Part shown: positions 1 to 12,248 of the stretch, in pieces | How positions within the stretch are numbered: position 1 is the stretch's first letter | How the letters are laid out: each line of letters opens with the position of its first letter | Assembly (NCBI GenBank): GCA_947579665.1 | Contig: OX388345.1 | Span: 32,827,849 to 32,891,848, forward strand | Reading direction: 5' to 3' | From: Sympetrum striolatum | Taxonomy: Eukaryota; Arthropoda; Insecta; Odonata; Libellulidae | Length of the DNA stretch: 64,000 nucleotides | Translations under genes and position numbers: made by a program | The notes under the pieces: model-generated | The model's database searches: none | What the model was told of the DNA's origin: nothing | The model's input: only the letters and a program-made list of their open reading frames with translations

Positions 1-281
1 GGCTAGTATTTTTACCATTTTTATATTTTAATGGATCTATCTACATTTATTTTAAATATTCTTTTGTGAAAAATTTTATGATTTTTGTTAATTTTACAGA
101 ATTATAATTTTCTAGTCTTTCGCTTTTACTACCTTCCAAAATGTATTTATTTCAACAAACACTAATCTTTTACCATCTTCCAAAATTACCTTATATGAGA
201 TGTACATAATATTGATGTAGTTGATATTGAAATTATTTCCTTGGCAATTTTTATCTCATGGAACATCCTTTTGTCCTGTAG

Positions 282-3200
282 GGTGATGTTGGAGAGGCCA
301 ATCAGGATATTACGCAAATAGTGAAAGTTGTTAATCTTGGAGGTGCTAAATGGAATTGGCTACTGCATCATATTGTGGAATTTCTCTCACTTGGAAGTAT
401 TTTGATTTTTGTCACCAAGAAGGTAGGGAATGTTTCAGTAAGATGCGTTGATCATATCTTATCAAACACGCATTAAACGCCTGCTTTAAAAAGTTCATTA
501 TGCTAGTTTAAAAAAATTCATTTCATTTTTGCTTGTTTTAATGCTTTTATATTTTCTTAAATGTTTGATGTTATTAATGTTACATTTAGGCAAATGCAGA
601 TGAGCTAGCAAATAACTTGAAACTGAAAGAGTTTGAAGTTGTACTGCTTCATGGTGATATGGATCAAACTGAGAGGAATAAAGTCATCACACAGTTTAAG
701 AAAAAAGAGGTTCAGATCCTAGTTGCCACTGATGTTGCAGGTGAATAAAGGAACATACTTTGTATTTAAAGTTAGGAGCATCCTAGTTTGACAGTATATA
801 CTTGCCCTATTTTATATTTATACATAGTTCTACTTTGTTTACAGCTCGAGGTTTGGACATTTCTCACATTCGAACTGTCGTAAATTTTGATGTTGCAAGA
901 GACATCGACACACACACCCATAGAATCGGCAGAACTGGTAAGTTATGAGTTTCTCTTATTTCTGTTAAGTTCAACTTATTTTGAAGACAAATTATGATGA
1001 GATTAAGTTAAATGTCAATGGCTGGTTTTTTGTAACTTTTCCCTGTATTAATTGGTGGTATCCAGCTAATATGAACCTGTTCTTGCAAACCTAATTTTCA
1101 AATTTGGCATGATGATTCCTAAATCTATCTGATATGATTGCCGTAGAATGGTATAAATAGAGGTAGGTGGTCATGCATTTAGGATGTATATGACCATTTC
1201 ACTGTTTTTATCCTTGACGATTTTATCCTTCCCGAGGATGAAGGAATAGGGGAGTGGGTGGGACGGATAGGATTAATGAACCATGTTTCTTGTTTTCATC
1301 AATGAGATCCCTTCTGGTAATTTTTCCTTAGCTTTCTTTCAACTCCTCAATCCTCTTCCAGTAACTACTGTGAATTCAAGTGAATCATTAACACAGTCAA
1401 AGTTTCTCAACTCATTTTAAGATTAGTATAATACTGAGCCAACCTAGGCCCCAGAACTTAAAACAGATACTGAAAACCATTCACTTACTTTAAAACCACT
1501 CTGTATGGCAACTAGCTCAGGATGTCGACAATGAAATATCAATTAGAAAAGAACCCTCAAAAATAGGCATAATAACTAATATTATTCATATTACACAAAG
1601 TATCATACAATGAATACATCACCAAAAGAATATTGAACCGCTCATTGAAAATTTGGCACAAGTAAAACTGATTACAAACGTCTATTCGGCAAGACTCTGT
1701 ATTATCATAACGTCATGACATCTCTCAACATACTCCAAGTCTCTCTTCATTCTTGGCACAAGTACACTGTCATGTGATTGTCTAGACTCTCACTCAAGCT
1801 CGCAGTCCCACCGTTGAGCGGAGATCAGAGGTTAACAGCTGGCTGCCGGGCCAATCAGCTGCAAAAGCAGAGGATAGTTCGCAAGTTCAAAAGGTCCTCA
1901 AAATTTTTTAGTATTCGTGCACCTTTCGGTATAAATAGAGACAAAGAGATGGAGCCACCCAAATTCACCAAAAGTCACGGTCGGCACGAGATTATCAAAA
2001 AATCACCACAATACAGGACAGTGTTCTTAAGAAATCAATGCATGGTTGCATACTTTGTATGGGTAAGAATCTGTTCCTAAATTTTTTTAAATCCCACCAC
2101 CTCCCTTCTTTCTAAAAAATTAAAAAATGGGGTAGGTACATACTTACCTTTTATTTACATAGCTAAAGGTTGGTTACCATTACTAATGTATTCATTCAGT
2201 AAGTTTAAGGAGGTAGAGCATCTTTTGTATTTGTTATTACTACCAGTTGCTACAGCTCTAGTTCTTAAATTTGCTGCTACCCTTTTCAAACGAATTTAAT
2301 TACATTACATTTTTTTATTCTCAAAGTTCTGTGACTCATACTATTGCAGTAGAATTCAGAATTTCAGAATGTTCTAAAATTATTGGCAATGAATGTGAAA
2401 CTTTTATGTTTATTGTTTTAATTTGTGCATCCTTAGTTTGATTTTTGCTAACTAATCAATCAAGTCATTCACCTCTTTTAACATGTTCTTCTCTCTTTTC
2501 CCATAATTTAATTTTTGCTAAATTTACTATTTCCCTTATCTACATAGTTTTTGTATATCTTTGTGGTTATTGTCAATGATTTCACATAGGTTGTATTTAT
2601 GATACATTCAATTTTATATTTTATATTAGATGTTTTGTCATAATTATGTCTTATATTGTTTTATTCTATAATTTCTTTAAAATCTTTGTAATTGCACTTT
2701 GCTTGTAATGCATGAATAAACAAACAATTCTCCTCATAAATAATTATTTCAGACATGTATTATGTATTTTTGTCAAATATAACTTTGACTTTCCAGATTA
2801 TTCAGAATGCAAACTATTCTTCTTTAACAAATTTAATGCACATGTCTGTAAGGTATTCAGCCCAAATGCCGGTTGGTACTTCATCCCCTCTGCCATAAGC
2901 TACTAAGAGCATGCAGATAGGAATGAGGTTCACTAGGCAGGGTGAGGAGTGAGGTAGTTTGCCATTGCTTTCCTCACTGAGCCAGAATGCCATAAGCGGA
3001 ACATGTCCACACAAGTGAAGCACAATGACTCTATGAGTAACACTTTTCTTGGCATTCCGTAAGGAGAGACCTTGATTAGTGCAATTATTCACTCATACCT
3101 CGGTAGCTTTCATTTCATCACAGCCCTGATCAAGATCGGAACAAAAGAAAATGAAAGATACATTTTTCTCTATCCTGAACCACATGACAAATGAAAATAG

Positions 3201-6200
3201 TCCATTCATCATAGTATGGTAGCAGGAACTTAATGCACATATCTCATGAAATTTTTGCAATACAGGTCGAGCTGGTGAGAAAGGAACTGCATACACCCTG
3301 ATCACCGATAAGGATAAAGAATTTGCTGGCCATCTTGTGAGGAATTTAGAAGGTGTAAATCAAGAAGTTCCTAAAGAATTGATGGATCTAGCTATGCAGG
3401 TAATTTTAATAGAAAAGAATTACCTTAAGTTTAGTAGATGATAGCCTCATAATGAATGTTATCATGTCTTTGCAAATATTTATTTGACATCCTTCTCTCC
3501 AGAGTGCTTGGTTTAGGAAAAGCAGATTCAAAAGTGGTCATGGTAAAAAGTTGAATGTTGGGGGACGTGGCCTAGGTTACCGTGAACGACCTGGTCTTGG
3601 ATCGTCATCATCATCAGGAAATGAGGCACTAGTATGTCACTTGAATAGTTCTGTATGTCATTGTTAAGGACTCTTGCTCACTTTCACTAATCCAATTTTT
3701 GTTTTAGGCTGCTTCTGGGGTGAAAATGCCAGCAAGTATCTCAAGTCCTGCTCCCCTTACTGCCCCCGGAACAGAGAGTGTTCCTCGTCGAACTGGCCCC
3801 GGAAGTGATCGTTTGTCGGCAATGAAGGCTGCTTTCAGAGCTCAGTATCAAAGTCAGGTAGGTCTGCGTTCTATTAGTTGTCTGGATTTAAGATCTGCAA
3901 ATTAGATTATCCCAATGTTGGATCTCTGATGCACCCAAAGTCTATGAATGGCATTGGTCATTTTTACTTTCTCCGTATACGAAGTATAGAGAAAGTATTG
4001 TTTTCATGAAAAAATTCGACTTCGAGATTTCAACGGAAATACATGTTTTGGGGTCCCTAGAACACGTTTTAACCATTTTCGGAATGATGTCTGTGTGTAT
4101 GTGTGTGTGTGTGTGTGAGTGTGCGTGTGATAGTGGGCACTCAAACGTGAAAATTATGAGTCGTGTCAATACCAAACTTCATATATAGTACTATGGTGTG
4201 TGCTGTCAGAGTTGATTAGTTTTTGGAGTAAATCGGTTTACCGGAAGTCGAGCTTCATTCATCAAAGCTCATTTCCGGTTTTCAAAATATCTCCATAAAT
4301 ATGATATATACGTGTATTGTATTACTTATAAAAGTTTTAGATAACGTAATTTACTATAACTTTTGTATTTAACATATTTTTGTATCACTGGTTGATTAGG
4401 AGTTATTCGTGAAATACCGATAAACCGGAAGTAGCTGTTATGTACTTTGTGGGCCCTCTAACATGAAAACAATTCATTGTATCAACATCAAATTTCATTT
4501 ATAGAATTCTGGTTGGTGTCTTTAAAGTTGATTAGTTTTTGGAGTAAATCAGTTAACCGGAAGTCGAGCTTCATTCTTCAAAGCTCATTTCCGGTTTTCA
4601 AAATATCTCCATAAATATGATATTTAGGTGTATACTATTATTTATAAACGTTTTAGAAAATGTAATTTTCTATAACTTTTGTATGAAACATATTTTTGTA
4701 TCACTGATTGTTTAGGAGTTATTCATGTAATACTGATAAACCGGAAGTTGCTGATTATGTACTTTGTGGGTGCTCTGGGCTCTATGGGCGAAAGGCCAAT
4801 TTCATCGTTTTTCATCGGCCATGTCCCGAAAAACATTATTTATAATGTTTGTCACGTCAAAGATAATAATATATATATTAATCACTCATCTTCCAAGTTT
4901 AGATGGAATATAGAGTTCGAAATTACTGTCGTAGATAAATATTTACATCTTATATATGGAGAAAGTCATGTGCTGGCCACATCAGATTTTTTATATGGAT
5001 CTTATGAACCGTTGCTGTCTATAGAGAGGTCTATATTATACGAGTAAAATGTTGCTTGCATACTGCAAGCAGATCGACACCACTGTTTTCATGTCGGCAT
5101 CATATCGGGACGGTCCTCATAAGAAAAAATAAAGGATTGAAATTTTTCTTAAAATTCACTGAAATTCCATCGTCTGGCATCGAACCCGGGTCTTTACTGT
5201 TAAACTTACTATGCAGCACAATAGAACATCGCCATCTCTAAATATGTGTGAAAATTCAAGCAGAAATATGGGCTACAACTGCCTCAAAAGACGTTCTCAT
5301 TTTCATGAATTTAAATGGCTCTCTGGATTCGAACCAAGGACGATCTTGGAAATCTAAAAAATGTTTCTGAAAGTTATTTATGATCTCTATCTATTTGCCG
5401 AATTTCAAGTTTCTGTATTGTTGGGAAAGGGTTCAAAATAATTATTGAAAATCGGATCAGTTACTGATATTAGGGACGCCAGGCGTCGAACCCAGGACAC
5501 ATTGACAGCTGGGAATGCATAGTTTGATTTGTACACACTTAATCTTTCTTAGTCCAAAGTTTGAAGTCTTTATCGTGCCGGGAAGTACCTATAATTTGTT
5601 TCCGTTATCTCCGTAAGAAATGCATTGAGGAATTTAAATGGCCCTCTGGGATCGAACCAAGGACCATCAGCGAATATGTAAAAATTGATCCTGAAATTTA
5701 TTATTGATCTCCAACTCCATGCCGAATTTCACATTTCCATGCCATCGGGAAAGGGTCCAAAAAAAATCTTTAAAATCGCCACGATGCAATTTAAACGGCC
5801 GATTTTTGCCCCGACCTAGCATCGAACCCAGGATATATTCCATAAAACTCATTTATGTTTTCGATAGATCATGACCATATATATAGGCTCCTTGAGTTTT
5901 GATTCGATACCTATCCGGAAAGTATTTTTTTTTAATTCCCGAAAATCAAAGCAATGCATTTAAACGGGAAAAATCGGGACTTTGAGGCCCTCTGGAATCG
6001 AACCCTAGACATCGAGGTTCAAAATCGCAATTTTTCTGGAGGTTATACGTTATGGCCAATATGTCGTAAAAATTTCAAGCCACTGACGCTAGTGGTTTAG
6101 CCTGTGACTTTGTATCCTCTCTATATATATATATATATATATATGAATATATGATATATGAATGAATCCGGAGAAGCATCTATATATAATAGATACATGG

Positions 6201-7410
6201 ACATTACATTCATCTGCATGGGTTAGGTGTAAGAAGAGACTTTCTAGTCTCAATCTCGCCCGAATAAAGTCCATTTATTATTATTATTACATTCATCTGC
6301 AGAAGAGATTAACATCTGTCTGATTTAATAAAGAAATGCATAACAAAGTGATATTTTCACCCACAAAATCATAATTTCTCTCTTCTCTGTCTATGTTAAG
6401 GGCACGTGAAACGTGAATTACACAAATATAACCACCCCTCTGTTTTTAGGACAAAAAATTTGGAAATAAGGGGAAGTTATTTTTGAGTAAATATGGTATT
6501 TAGATTCCATGATTCAAACTTTTTAGTATTATTTATAGATCGTAAATGTCTTATCATTTATTTTATGAGATGAGGAAAACTTGATTCTTTATGTTCTCAT
6601 TGATAATAATTAATTTGCTTTGTATACTTTATTAATGAGTAAAAAAGACCAGTTTTGGTAGCTGTAAAATCCCAAGGAAAAACGGACTTGAAAAAAGTCT
6701 GACGGGGCTGGGAATCGAACCCGGAATCTTCCTCAATCTGCGAAGCTGCCTTAACCATTTTGGCTACCTGGCCAGAACATTTTCACTAGCCGTTTAGGGA
6801 ACTTTATGTGCAAGGGCAAGTGTGGTTTCATCCGACTGTGCGGCATCATCCACTAACCATGGCCTCGTAGATCCACGTGCAACACAATCAAACATTTCTT
6901 TTTTCAACGCTAACTCTGACTTGCACACCCACTTAACTAGATCAAGCTCTCATCTTCATCTTTGTCAACATAGATCCAAGGTTTCCTTTTTTAGACCTAA
7001 GTCCATCGATTTTCGTTAAATATTAAACTTCCTTCAATTTGTGACATTATTGAAATTTAAATCTGGTGTAAACATTTTCTCTTTAAGAAAATATACTATA
7101 ATATTGATGATTTTTTAATTGGCAATATTTAATATTGTAATTTATGTTTATGACAATTGCTATACATGTAAATGTTTGTGGAAAAATAAACTATTATTAT
7201 CCTTCAAAATTCTCATTTTCTAATTTGTGGCTTTTCTATTTTCGACAGTTCACAGCATCCACTGACGAATCTTGGCAACAGACCAGGCACCAACAACCCT
7301 CTCCTCCATCCCCTCCCCCTGAAGTCCCTCCCTCTGGCAGTGATTCCGCAAATAACGGTCGGCCAGCAGGGGAGAGAGAAAAGAGGAGAAAGAGTCGCTG
7401 GGATCAGTAA
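282..7410 (+). CDS. DDX42: DDX42-like DEAD-box RNA helicase, 3' part (seven exons, 5' end outside window)
   Basis: Exons, all with GT-AG borders and consistent phase: 282-422, 590-740, 845-937, 3266-3399, 3503-3631, 3708-3857, 7249-7410 (stop TAA 7408-7410). The joined product opens with [20 protein letters not shown], a DDX42-type segment. It then shows the helicase C-terminal domain: motif IV (ILIFVTKK), the [15 protein letters not shown] stretch, motif V (ATDVAARGLD) and motif VI (HRIGRTGRAG). After motif VI about 190 residues follow, with the family-typical block [11 protein letters not shown]...[15 protein letters not shown] and a Pro/Ser-rich tail ending RKSRWDQ. DDX42 is an ATP-dependent RNA helicase linked to the SF3b/U2 snRNP and to RNA annealing (family knowledge). 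The Q motif, Walker A and DEAD box must lie upstream of position 1. Bases 1-281 are intron. The 3.4 kb last intron is filled with repeats. Assignment is by motif recognition and is strong. Confidence 0.93.
938..3265 (+). other. DDX42 intron with a probable dispersed repeat at about 2870-3100
   Basis: This 2.3 kb intron is AT-rich. The segment about 2870-3100 has a more balanced composition and contains the string TAGTTTGCCATTGCTTTCCT, which I associate from memory with interspersed repeats in animal genomes; its minus strand stays open for 92 codons. I could not confirm a family. Nothing else in the intron stands out. Confidence 0.3.
3945..6120. repeat. Unclassified 2.2 kb intronic element built of about 316-340 bp degenerate repeats
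   Basis: The element starts with an imperfect hairpin (CTTTCTCCGTATAC near 3969, mirrored by GTATAGAGAAAG) and ends at a TA microsatellite near 6120. From 4133 to 4765 two units repeat with a period of 316-317 bases (4133, 4449, 4766), sharing TTTTGGAGTAAATC and CTCATTTCCGGTTTTCAAAA. From about 5175 to 6010 six boxes of the form ATCGAACC or GTCGAACC recur (near 5180, 5328, 5483, 5650, 5820, 5996), roughly every 150-175 bases, so pairs recur at 300-345 bases. No transposase or reverse transcriptase reading frame is visible. The open frame at 4679-5047 is within this repeat and I do not regard it as a gene. Confidence 0.6.
4087..4130. repeat. (TG)n microsatellite
   Basis: An alternating TG/GTGTG run with minor interruptions lies inside the intronic element, just before its first 316-base unit. 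Confidence 0.8.
6118..6160. repeat. (TA)n microsatellite at the end of the intronic element
   Basis: A run of TATATA of about 24 bases, followed by GAATATATGATATATG, marks the 3' boundary of the 2.2 kb repeat. Confidence 0.8.
6203..6301 (+). mobile_element. Short 3'-truncated retroelement insertion with 16-bp target-site duplication
   Basis: The 16-base word ATTACATTCATCTGCA occurs at 6203-6218 and again at 6286-6301. The 67 bases between (6219-6285) end in (TTA)n after an AATAAAG motif. A perfect direct repeat flanking a sequence with a simple 3' tail is the signature of target-primed reverse transcription, so this is probably a 5'-truncated LINE or SINE end. The family is not identified. 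Confidence 0.7.
6703..6773 (-). mobile_element. tRNA-like / tRNA-derived SINE head with A and B boxes
   Basis: On the minus strand the sequence reads as a tRNA body. An A box TAGCCAAAATGG (6755-6766) is followed by TTAAGGC, an anticodon-arm-like stretch, then a perfect B box GGTTCGATTCC (6711-6721). The acceptor-like ends GGCCAGG and CCCCGTC do not pair well, and I see no clean anticodon stem, so a SINE head or tRNA pseudogene is more likely than a working tRNA gene. It lies in the DDX42 intron, antisense to the gene. Confidence 0.55.
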
Positions 7411-8145
7411 GGAGTCGTAAACACTGCACAATAATTTAGGTGATCTGATCAAGGTCTTAAGATTTAAAAGTGAGAGCTCTTCAAATTATTTAATGTGCCA
7501 GTAAATAGACCTATTGAAATCTTGTCCAAGTAAAGGATAACTTAGATAGGCACAAAGAGACCTTGAAGAAAGACGCCGCAAGCCTCTCTGCCAAAGTTCT
7601 GACCATTTTGCAGCAACCACTTTTTAGATGTGGCTTTTTAAGAAGCAGTCCCATTTTACAATGCTGGTATGTTTCATTTTTCTGAAAAAAGCCTAGGGGT
7701 TAATTTTATGCCAGTTTCCTGCTAGAGTTTGATTGGCAAGGAAAAAACTTGAAACATTCTTGTTCTCATTGCTATTGTCTCAGTGGTGTAATTGTATAAA
7801 TTTTTAATTCACAAGAGCAATGCAAACTTGTTTAAAGTTGTTTTACAAGGTGACGTAAATTAATTGTAACAACGAGAACATGATTGGGAGAGGACAAGAA
7901 AAAATACTGGTTGTGATGTGCTGTACAATCTGTTCTCTGGCAATATGAAACCAGCCTATTGTTGAAAGAATTGTTGTATCGTGTGAGGATGGATTAACAG
8001 AATTACAGAAAGATACCATCTGCTTATTGGATAATTAATCGACATATCAACTATCCAATATCTGCCTCGTAATTCATTGGTGTTAAAACTTATTTAGTAG
8101 CTGTACTTATTGAAAATAAAGTGATTTTTTTAATAAAATTTTAAT
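7411..8145 (+). other. DDX42 3' UTR with poly(A) signals
   Basis: Non-coding sequence follows the DDX42 stop codon. Two AATAAA hexamers lie at 8115-8120 and 8132-8137, so cleavage near 8140-8160 is likely. A longer UTR cannot be excluded because the next kilobases are featureless. Confidence 0.55.
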
Positions 8146-11100
8146 CCTTTCTTGAATGTAATGGACTGGAATATAACTGTTATATTAAAAAAAAATTTGA
8201 CTCATAAAAATTTGGCTGTGTTAGTCATTATAGGTAAAGGAGTTTTCAAAGAATATTCAAAGTTTGGCTGACCTTAATGGAATTATACCTTTATAAACTT
8301 AAAGCTTTATTTCATTGGAGGTGTTTAATTATCTTTTTTGAGCTTTCATTATTTATAAGTAAAGTTTAAAATGGTAAAGACAGCATTATTGTTGAGTTAT
8401 ACTTTCCATGTTGAACATTATTAGTTTACTGAAGAATTGGTGTAAGAAATGGTGTAAACCTTAGAATATACAAACATTTTGCGCTAAATTATCTCATTGA
8501 AACTAGTAATCAATAATCCTTTTATGTGAGTGAAATGTACTTGATTTACTCTGTATATGTCTCCATAGTTTGAGAAGGAATAATTTTTACTTGTAAATTC
8601 CATGTTATATTAGTTCAGCCAATGCTTAAATTGTTTCTTGTATTCTTTATCTTACATTATCATCTCATCACATTTGAATTTGAATGTTTTAAGATGGCTC
8701 AACATTCAATGTTTACACTGAACCATAGTTAGAGGTGAACTCAATAAAAAGTACCTACATGCAGAAAATGAATAATATCTGTCTGTGAAATTGAGAGTAA
8801 CATGTTTTTAAGAGATATGCAATGTTCTTGATTGTTTCCATTTTCCATTCAACACAATTTTCATTTTGTTGATGGATCATATTGATTGTATATTCTTTTT
8901 AAGGAGCTTTCTGTTGGTTTTTGTTGTATGCTGATGCAGAAAATCATTTAATTTGTAACATCAGCAAAAATTATTCAAATATATGCCAACTCTTTGATAA
9001 GTGCTCTGATGGTGAATTACATGAATTTTGACAGTATAATAATATTTAATACCGCAATAGACACAGTTTTGCAAAATCATCCTTATTTTGGTTGAGCTGA
9101 AATCATTAGAATGTCTCTAAATATAAATGCAGAATGTATGCATGGATATTTTGTTAGACTAACTGCTCTTAAGTACCTTGATGGATTTACTTTCTCCCAA
9201 ACTTTTAGTACATTTCTTATACATACTTAGGAAATGGTCTTGAATTATATATTGAATTTTCATGTGTCAGCTAAATAATAATTTCATATTTCATCCATAT
9301 AAATTAGCCTCCTTCATAAGATTAATTTAGCCTTAAAATGCTATATGGCTAAGTTGTGTAATAGTAAACCCCTTTTTGATGGAATGTATTTTATTGCCAA
9401 TTGACTTTTTGGGGGGCAGTGTTAAGGTTTTATGAGCTGATGAATTCATCATCTTTGCTTTATTTTTGTAAATTGAAGACGTTTTAGAGTACATCGATTT
9501 TATAAATTGCTTCTTCTATGTAATCCTTGGTGAAGAATAGACTCTGGTCAATTATAATTGATCAAATGTTTCTGGTCTATAATAGACTTTGTTTAGAATG
9601 AATGTATGTATTTCAAGTAATGCAGCATTGCAAACGTCAGTGGCATATGGTTATATTCAGTTCAAGCACAGAGTATTCGATTACTTTGCAGTTTCTGTGT
9701 TTTACCTTGAAAATTTTTTTCCCAAATAACATTGTGAAAAAAATTTTGATGTATGATAATTATGAGACTATCATAAGTAATAAATGTATAGTTTTGATGT
9801 TCTTTCCTAGTGTATCTCTTACAAGTTTTCAGGTTCATTATTTTTGATAAATGTAATAGTGTAACTTCTTTTGAAGTCTAAGTCTGATTATGGGATACAT
9901 GTTACTGGAATGTTCCAATGGTTTGCAGTTTTCTTATATGATGGATCATAACCACTGCTTGGTTAATACATGGCATGTCATTTATATTTTTCTTTTCTGG
10001 AGTCTTTGAAATATTTGAGTTCTTAAGTTTATTAGCAGTTTTTCAGATTTTTAGCTGGCTGAAAAAATAATTTTTCAGATATAATAATATGAATAAATTT
10101 TCACCTTGAGGACTTGATCTAAAAAATTCAACCTTAAAAATTCATGGAAAGAAGGTGCAAATGTGTATATTATCTGGATTCCATGCTCTCCCATTAGATT
10201 TCTCAATAATACACATAGAATTTTATGAAACATAAAAGACCAAAACTTTACTACATATTTACAATTTATAATTACCTCTCTAGAAATATCCTCCTTAATA
10301 TTTCTGTAACATTTGATTTCTATTTATTGCTCATAATTTAAGTCCAACTAAAGTCCATTATAGCAGTGAGGATATCAAATCTTAGATGGATTCATGTTGC
10401 TAATGATAGTGAGAAAATTTTTTAAAAACACATTCGATGATTATCATTTTGCTCAAGATTTTGCTGCAGATCCATAAAACATGCTTTAAATGAAAGAAAA
10501 ATATATGAATCATACTAGGAATTAACAGGTGAAATATTGCTAAACCTTACAATTTCCTTTTTCATTCTGTGTTGATCTTATTCTCGATAATAAAGTAAAA
10601 GTTTTGGTAAAAATTATTCTAAATGAAGTATAAGAATGATAAGTCGTTTTTCCCTTTACTTAGTTAAATAATATGTTTTACAATGAATCTTAAAATAACC
10701 CTATTTGAAAGAAATAAATGGAGAATTATTATAATAAATCAATGAGGTTAGTTGAGGAATTGGAAAGTAGTAGTGGTTGGATTTGGTCTGAATAGAATTG
10801 CATTAGGTCCAAGATATAAAGCTGGGTTACTTGATTGACCTATTTTAATTTCAAGTATGTTGAATGAAACTTTCGTAAGAGTAAGAGACTTCCATTATAG
10901 ATACTAATTTTAAAAGATGAGATAATCAAGTTCCCTCAGTCCATAAAGATATTCACTGGCATATTTACTGTGCTAGGTGCTCTTGAGAGATTCATCCAGT
11001 GACGGAAGAATCTGCTTTCAATTAAGTTGTTAGTTTTAATGCAAAAATAAAACATTTTTCTTTTTTTGCAGTTTAATTATTCAGTATTGGAATTTGATTG

Positions 11101-11198
11101 ACAGGGTAATGAGAAGAGATATAATATTGAGGTTCTCAATCATCTATGTGAGTAATATGCAGGAGTCGTTGATCATATTTGTTGGGAATAGTTTAACC
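8146..11198. other. Intergenic AT-rich DNA, no feature seen
   Basis: No splice-compatible coding segments, repeats or structured elements were recognised between the DDX42 3' end and the hAT-like terminus at 11199. Open frames here are short and AT-driven. Confidence 0.5.
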
Positions 11199-11230
11199 CA
11201 GTGGTTCCCAACCAGTAGGTCGCAGAAGGG
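11199..11230 (+). mobile_element. Solo hAT-like terminal sequence
   Basis: CAGTGGTTCCCAACC starts at 11199, preceded by TTAACC. This matches the classic hAT terminal inverted repeat style (CAGTGGTTC...). I could not find the opposite terminus (GGTTGGGAACCACTG) nearby, so it is probably a fragment. Confidence 0.4.
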
Positions 11231-12248
11231 TTACTTGTTCTATCTTCGGAGAGATCTAATCATCTGGTGGAATTATCCTCCAACAGAGGTATAAAATCTG
11301 TAGGCCTTCACGAAGCCGATAATATGACTTTCTTAATGGTGAACAAATGAGGCCCATACATCATATCACCCCTTCCTCTGATAGTTTATCTTCTTTTTAG
11401 TTTCATTAAAAATTACTATATTTTTTTCTTCATTCCTCCATTTTTAGTGCAAATGCAATATTTTTTACAATCCGGTTTTGTTAAGGTTTCATATTCGAAT
11501 TTTTAGCATGAATGAATTTTAGCATGACCTTTTGATCATCGCAATAGTAGTTTTAGCGGAATAATATACAAAATGAAACTAATTGAAATTCTTATATGTG
11601 TACCAATGATTCATTGCAAATTCACACCGTGAACAGTATAAAAATAAAATTTTCTCGAAGTTATATTTAAAATTTCTCAGCTAAATCTATTCACGTTCAT
11701 ATCATGAAGGTAGCTTTTAAATCTTCATTGCGGAAGACGAAGAAAGATCTTCTGTGGAATAATATTACACTGTTCGACTTATAATAACCATTTTTTCAAT
11801 CTTCCTAGAAATTAAAATGAATCTGAAATTCCCACTTAAATTTCATTGGCCAACTTATGGAAAACATCATTATGTCAACCAATAGAAATGATAGAGAAAT
11901 ACGCTTATAAGCTGTTATTTTAGTTCGCCATTGTATGACAATTTGGGTTGTCGTGCTGTATTCGTCATAATGGCACGTAAATAGAAGGATAGATACGAGA
12001 AGATAAGGTATTTGTATAAACATTAAACAGTACGTGAAGTTTGTGTTGTTTGACTGTATTGTGATACAATGTAATTTAGTATAACGGACTGAATGATTGT
12101 AGGATCAATGCCATTCATGGAATTATTTAAGAACTGATTATGACACAATCGCAGTTGACGCAGCCTTTATCTAAGCTTTTCCTGTTTCTCATTTACGTTA
12201 TCATCTATAGTTTTCCTCAAGACAACCTCTTAGTGCAAAGAAGGAATC
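11231..12248 (+). other. Upstream region of the Rabex-5 gene
   Basis: About 1 kb of AT-rich sequence lies before the Rabex-5 start codon. It should hold promoter and 5' UTR, but no clear TATA, initiator or 5' exon border can be fixed from sequence alone. Confidence 0.35.

Noticed and set aside
1778..2080. 100-codon open frame in a DDX42 intron
   Set aside because: It lies inside an intron bounded by good splice sites, has no motif and shows no splice context of its own.
4679..5047. 122-codon open frame
   Set aside because: It falls wholly inside the repetitive intronic element and shows no domain.
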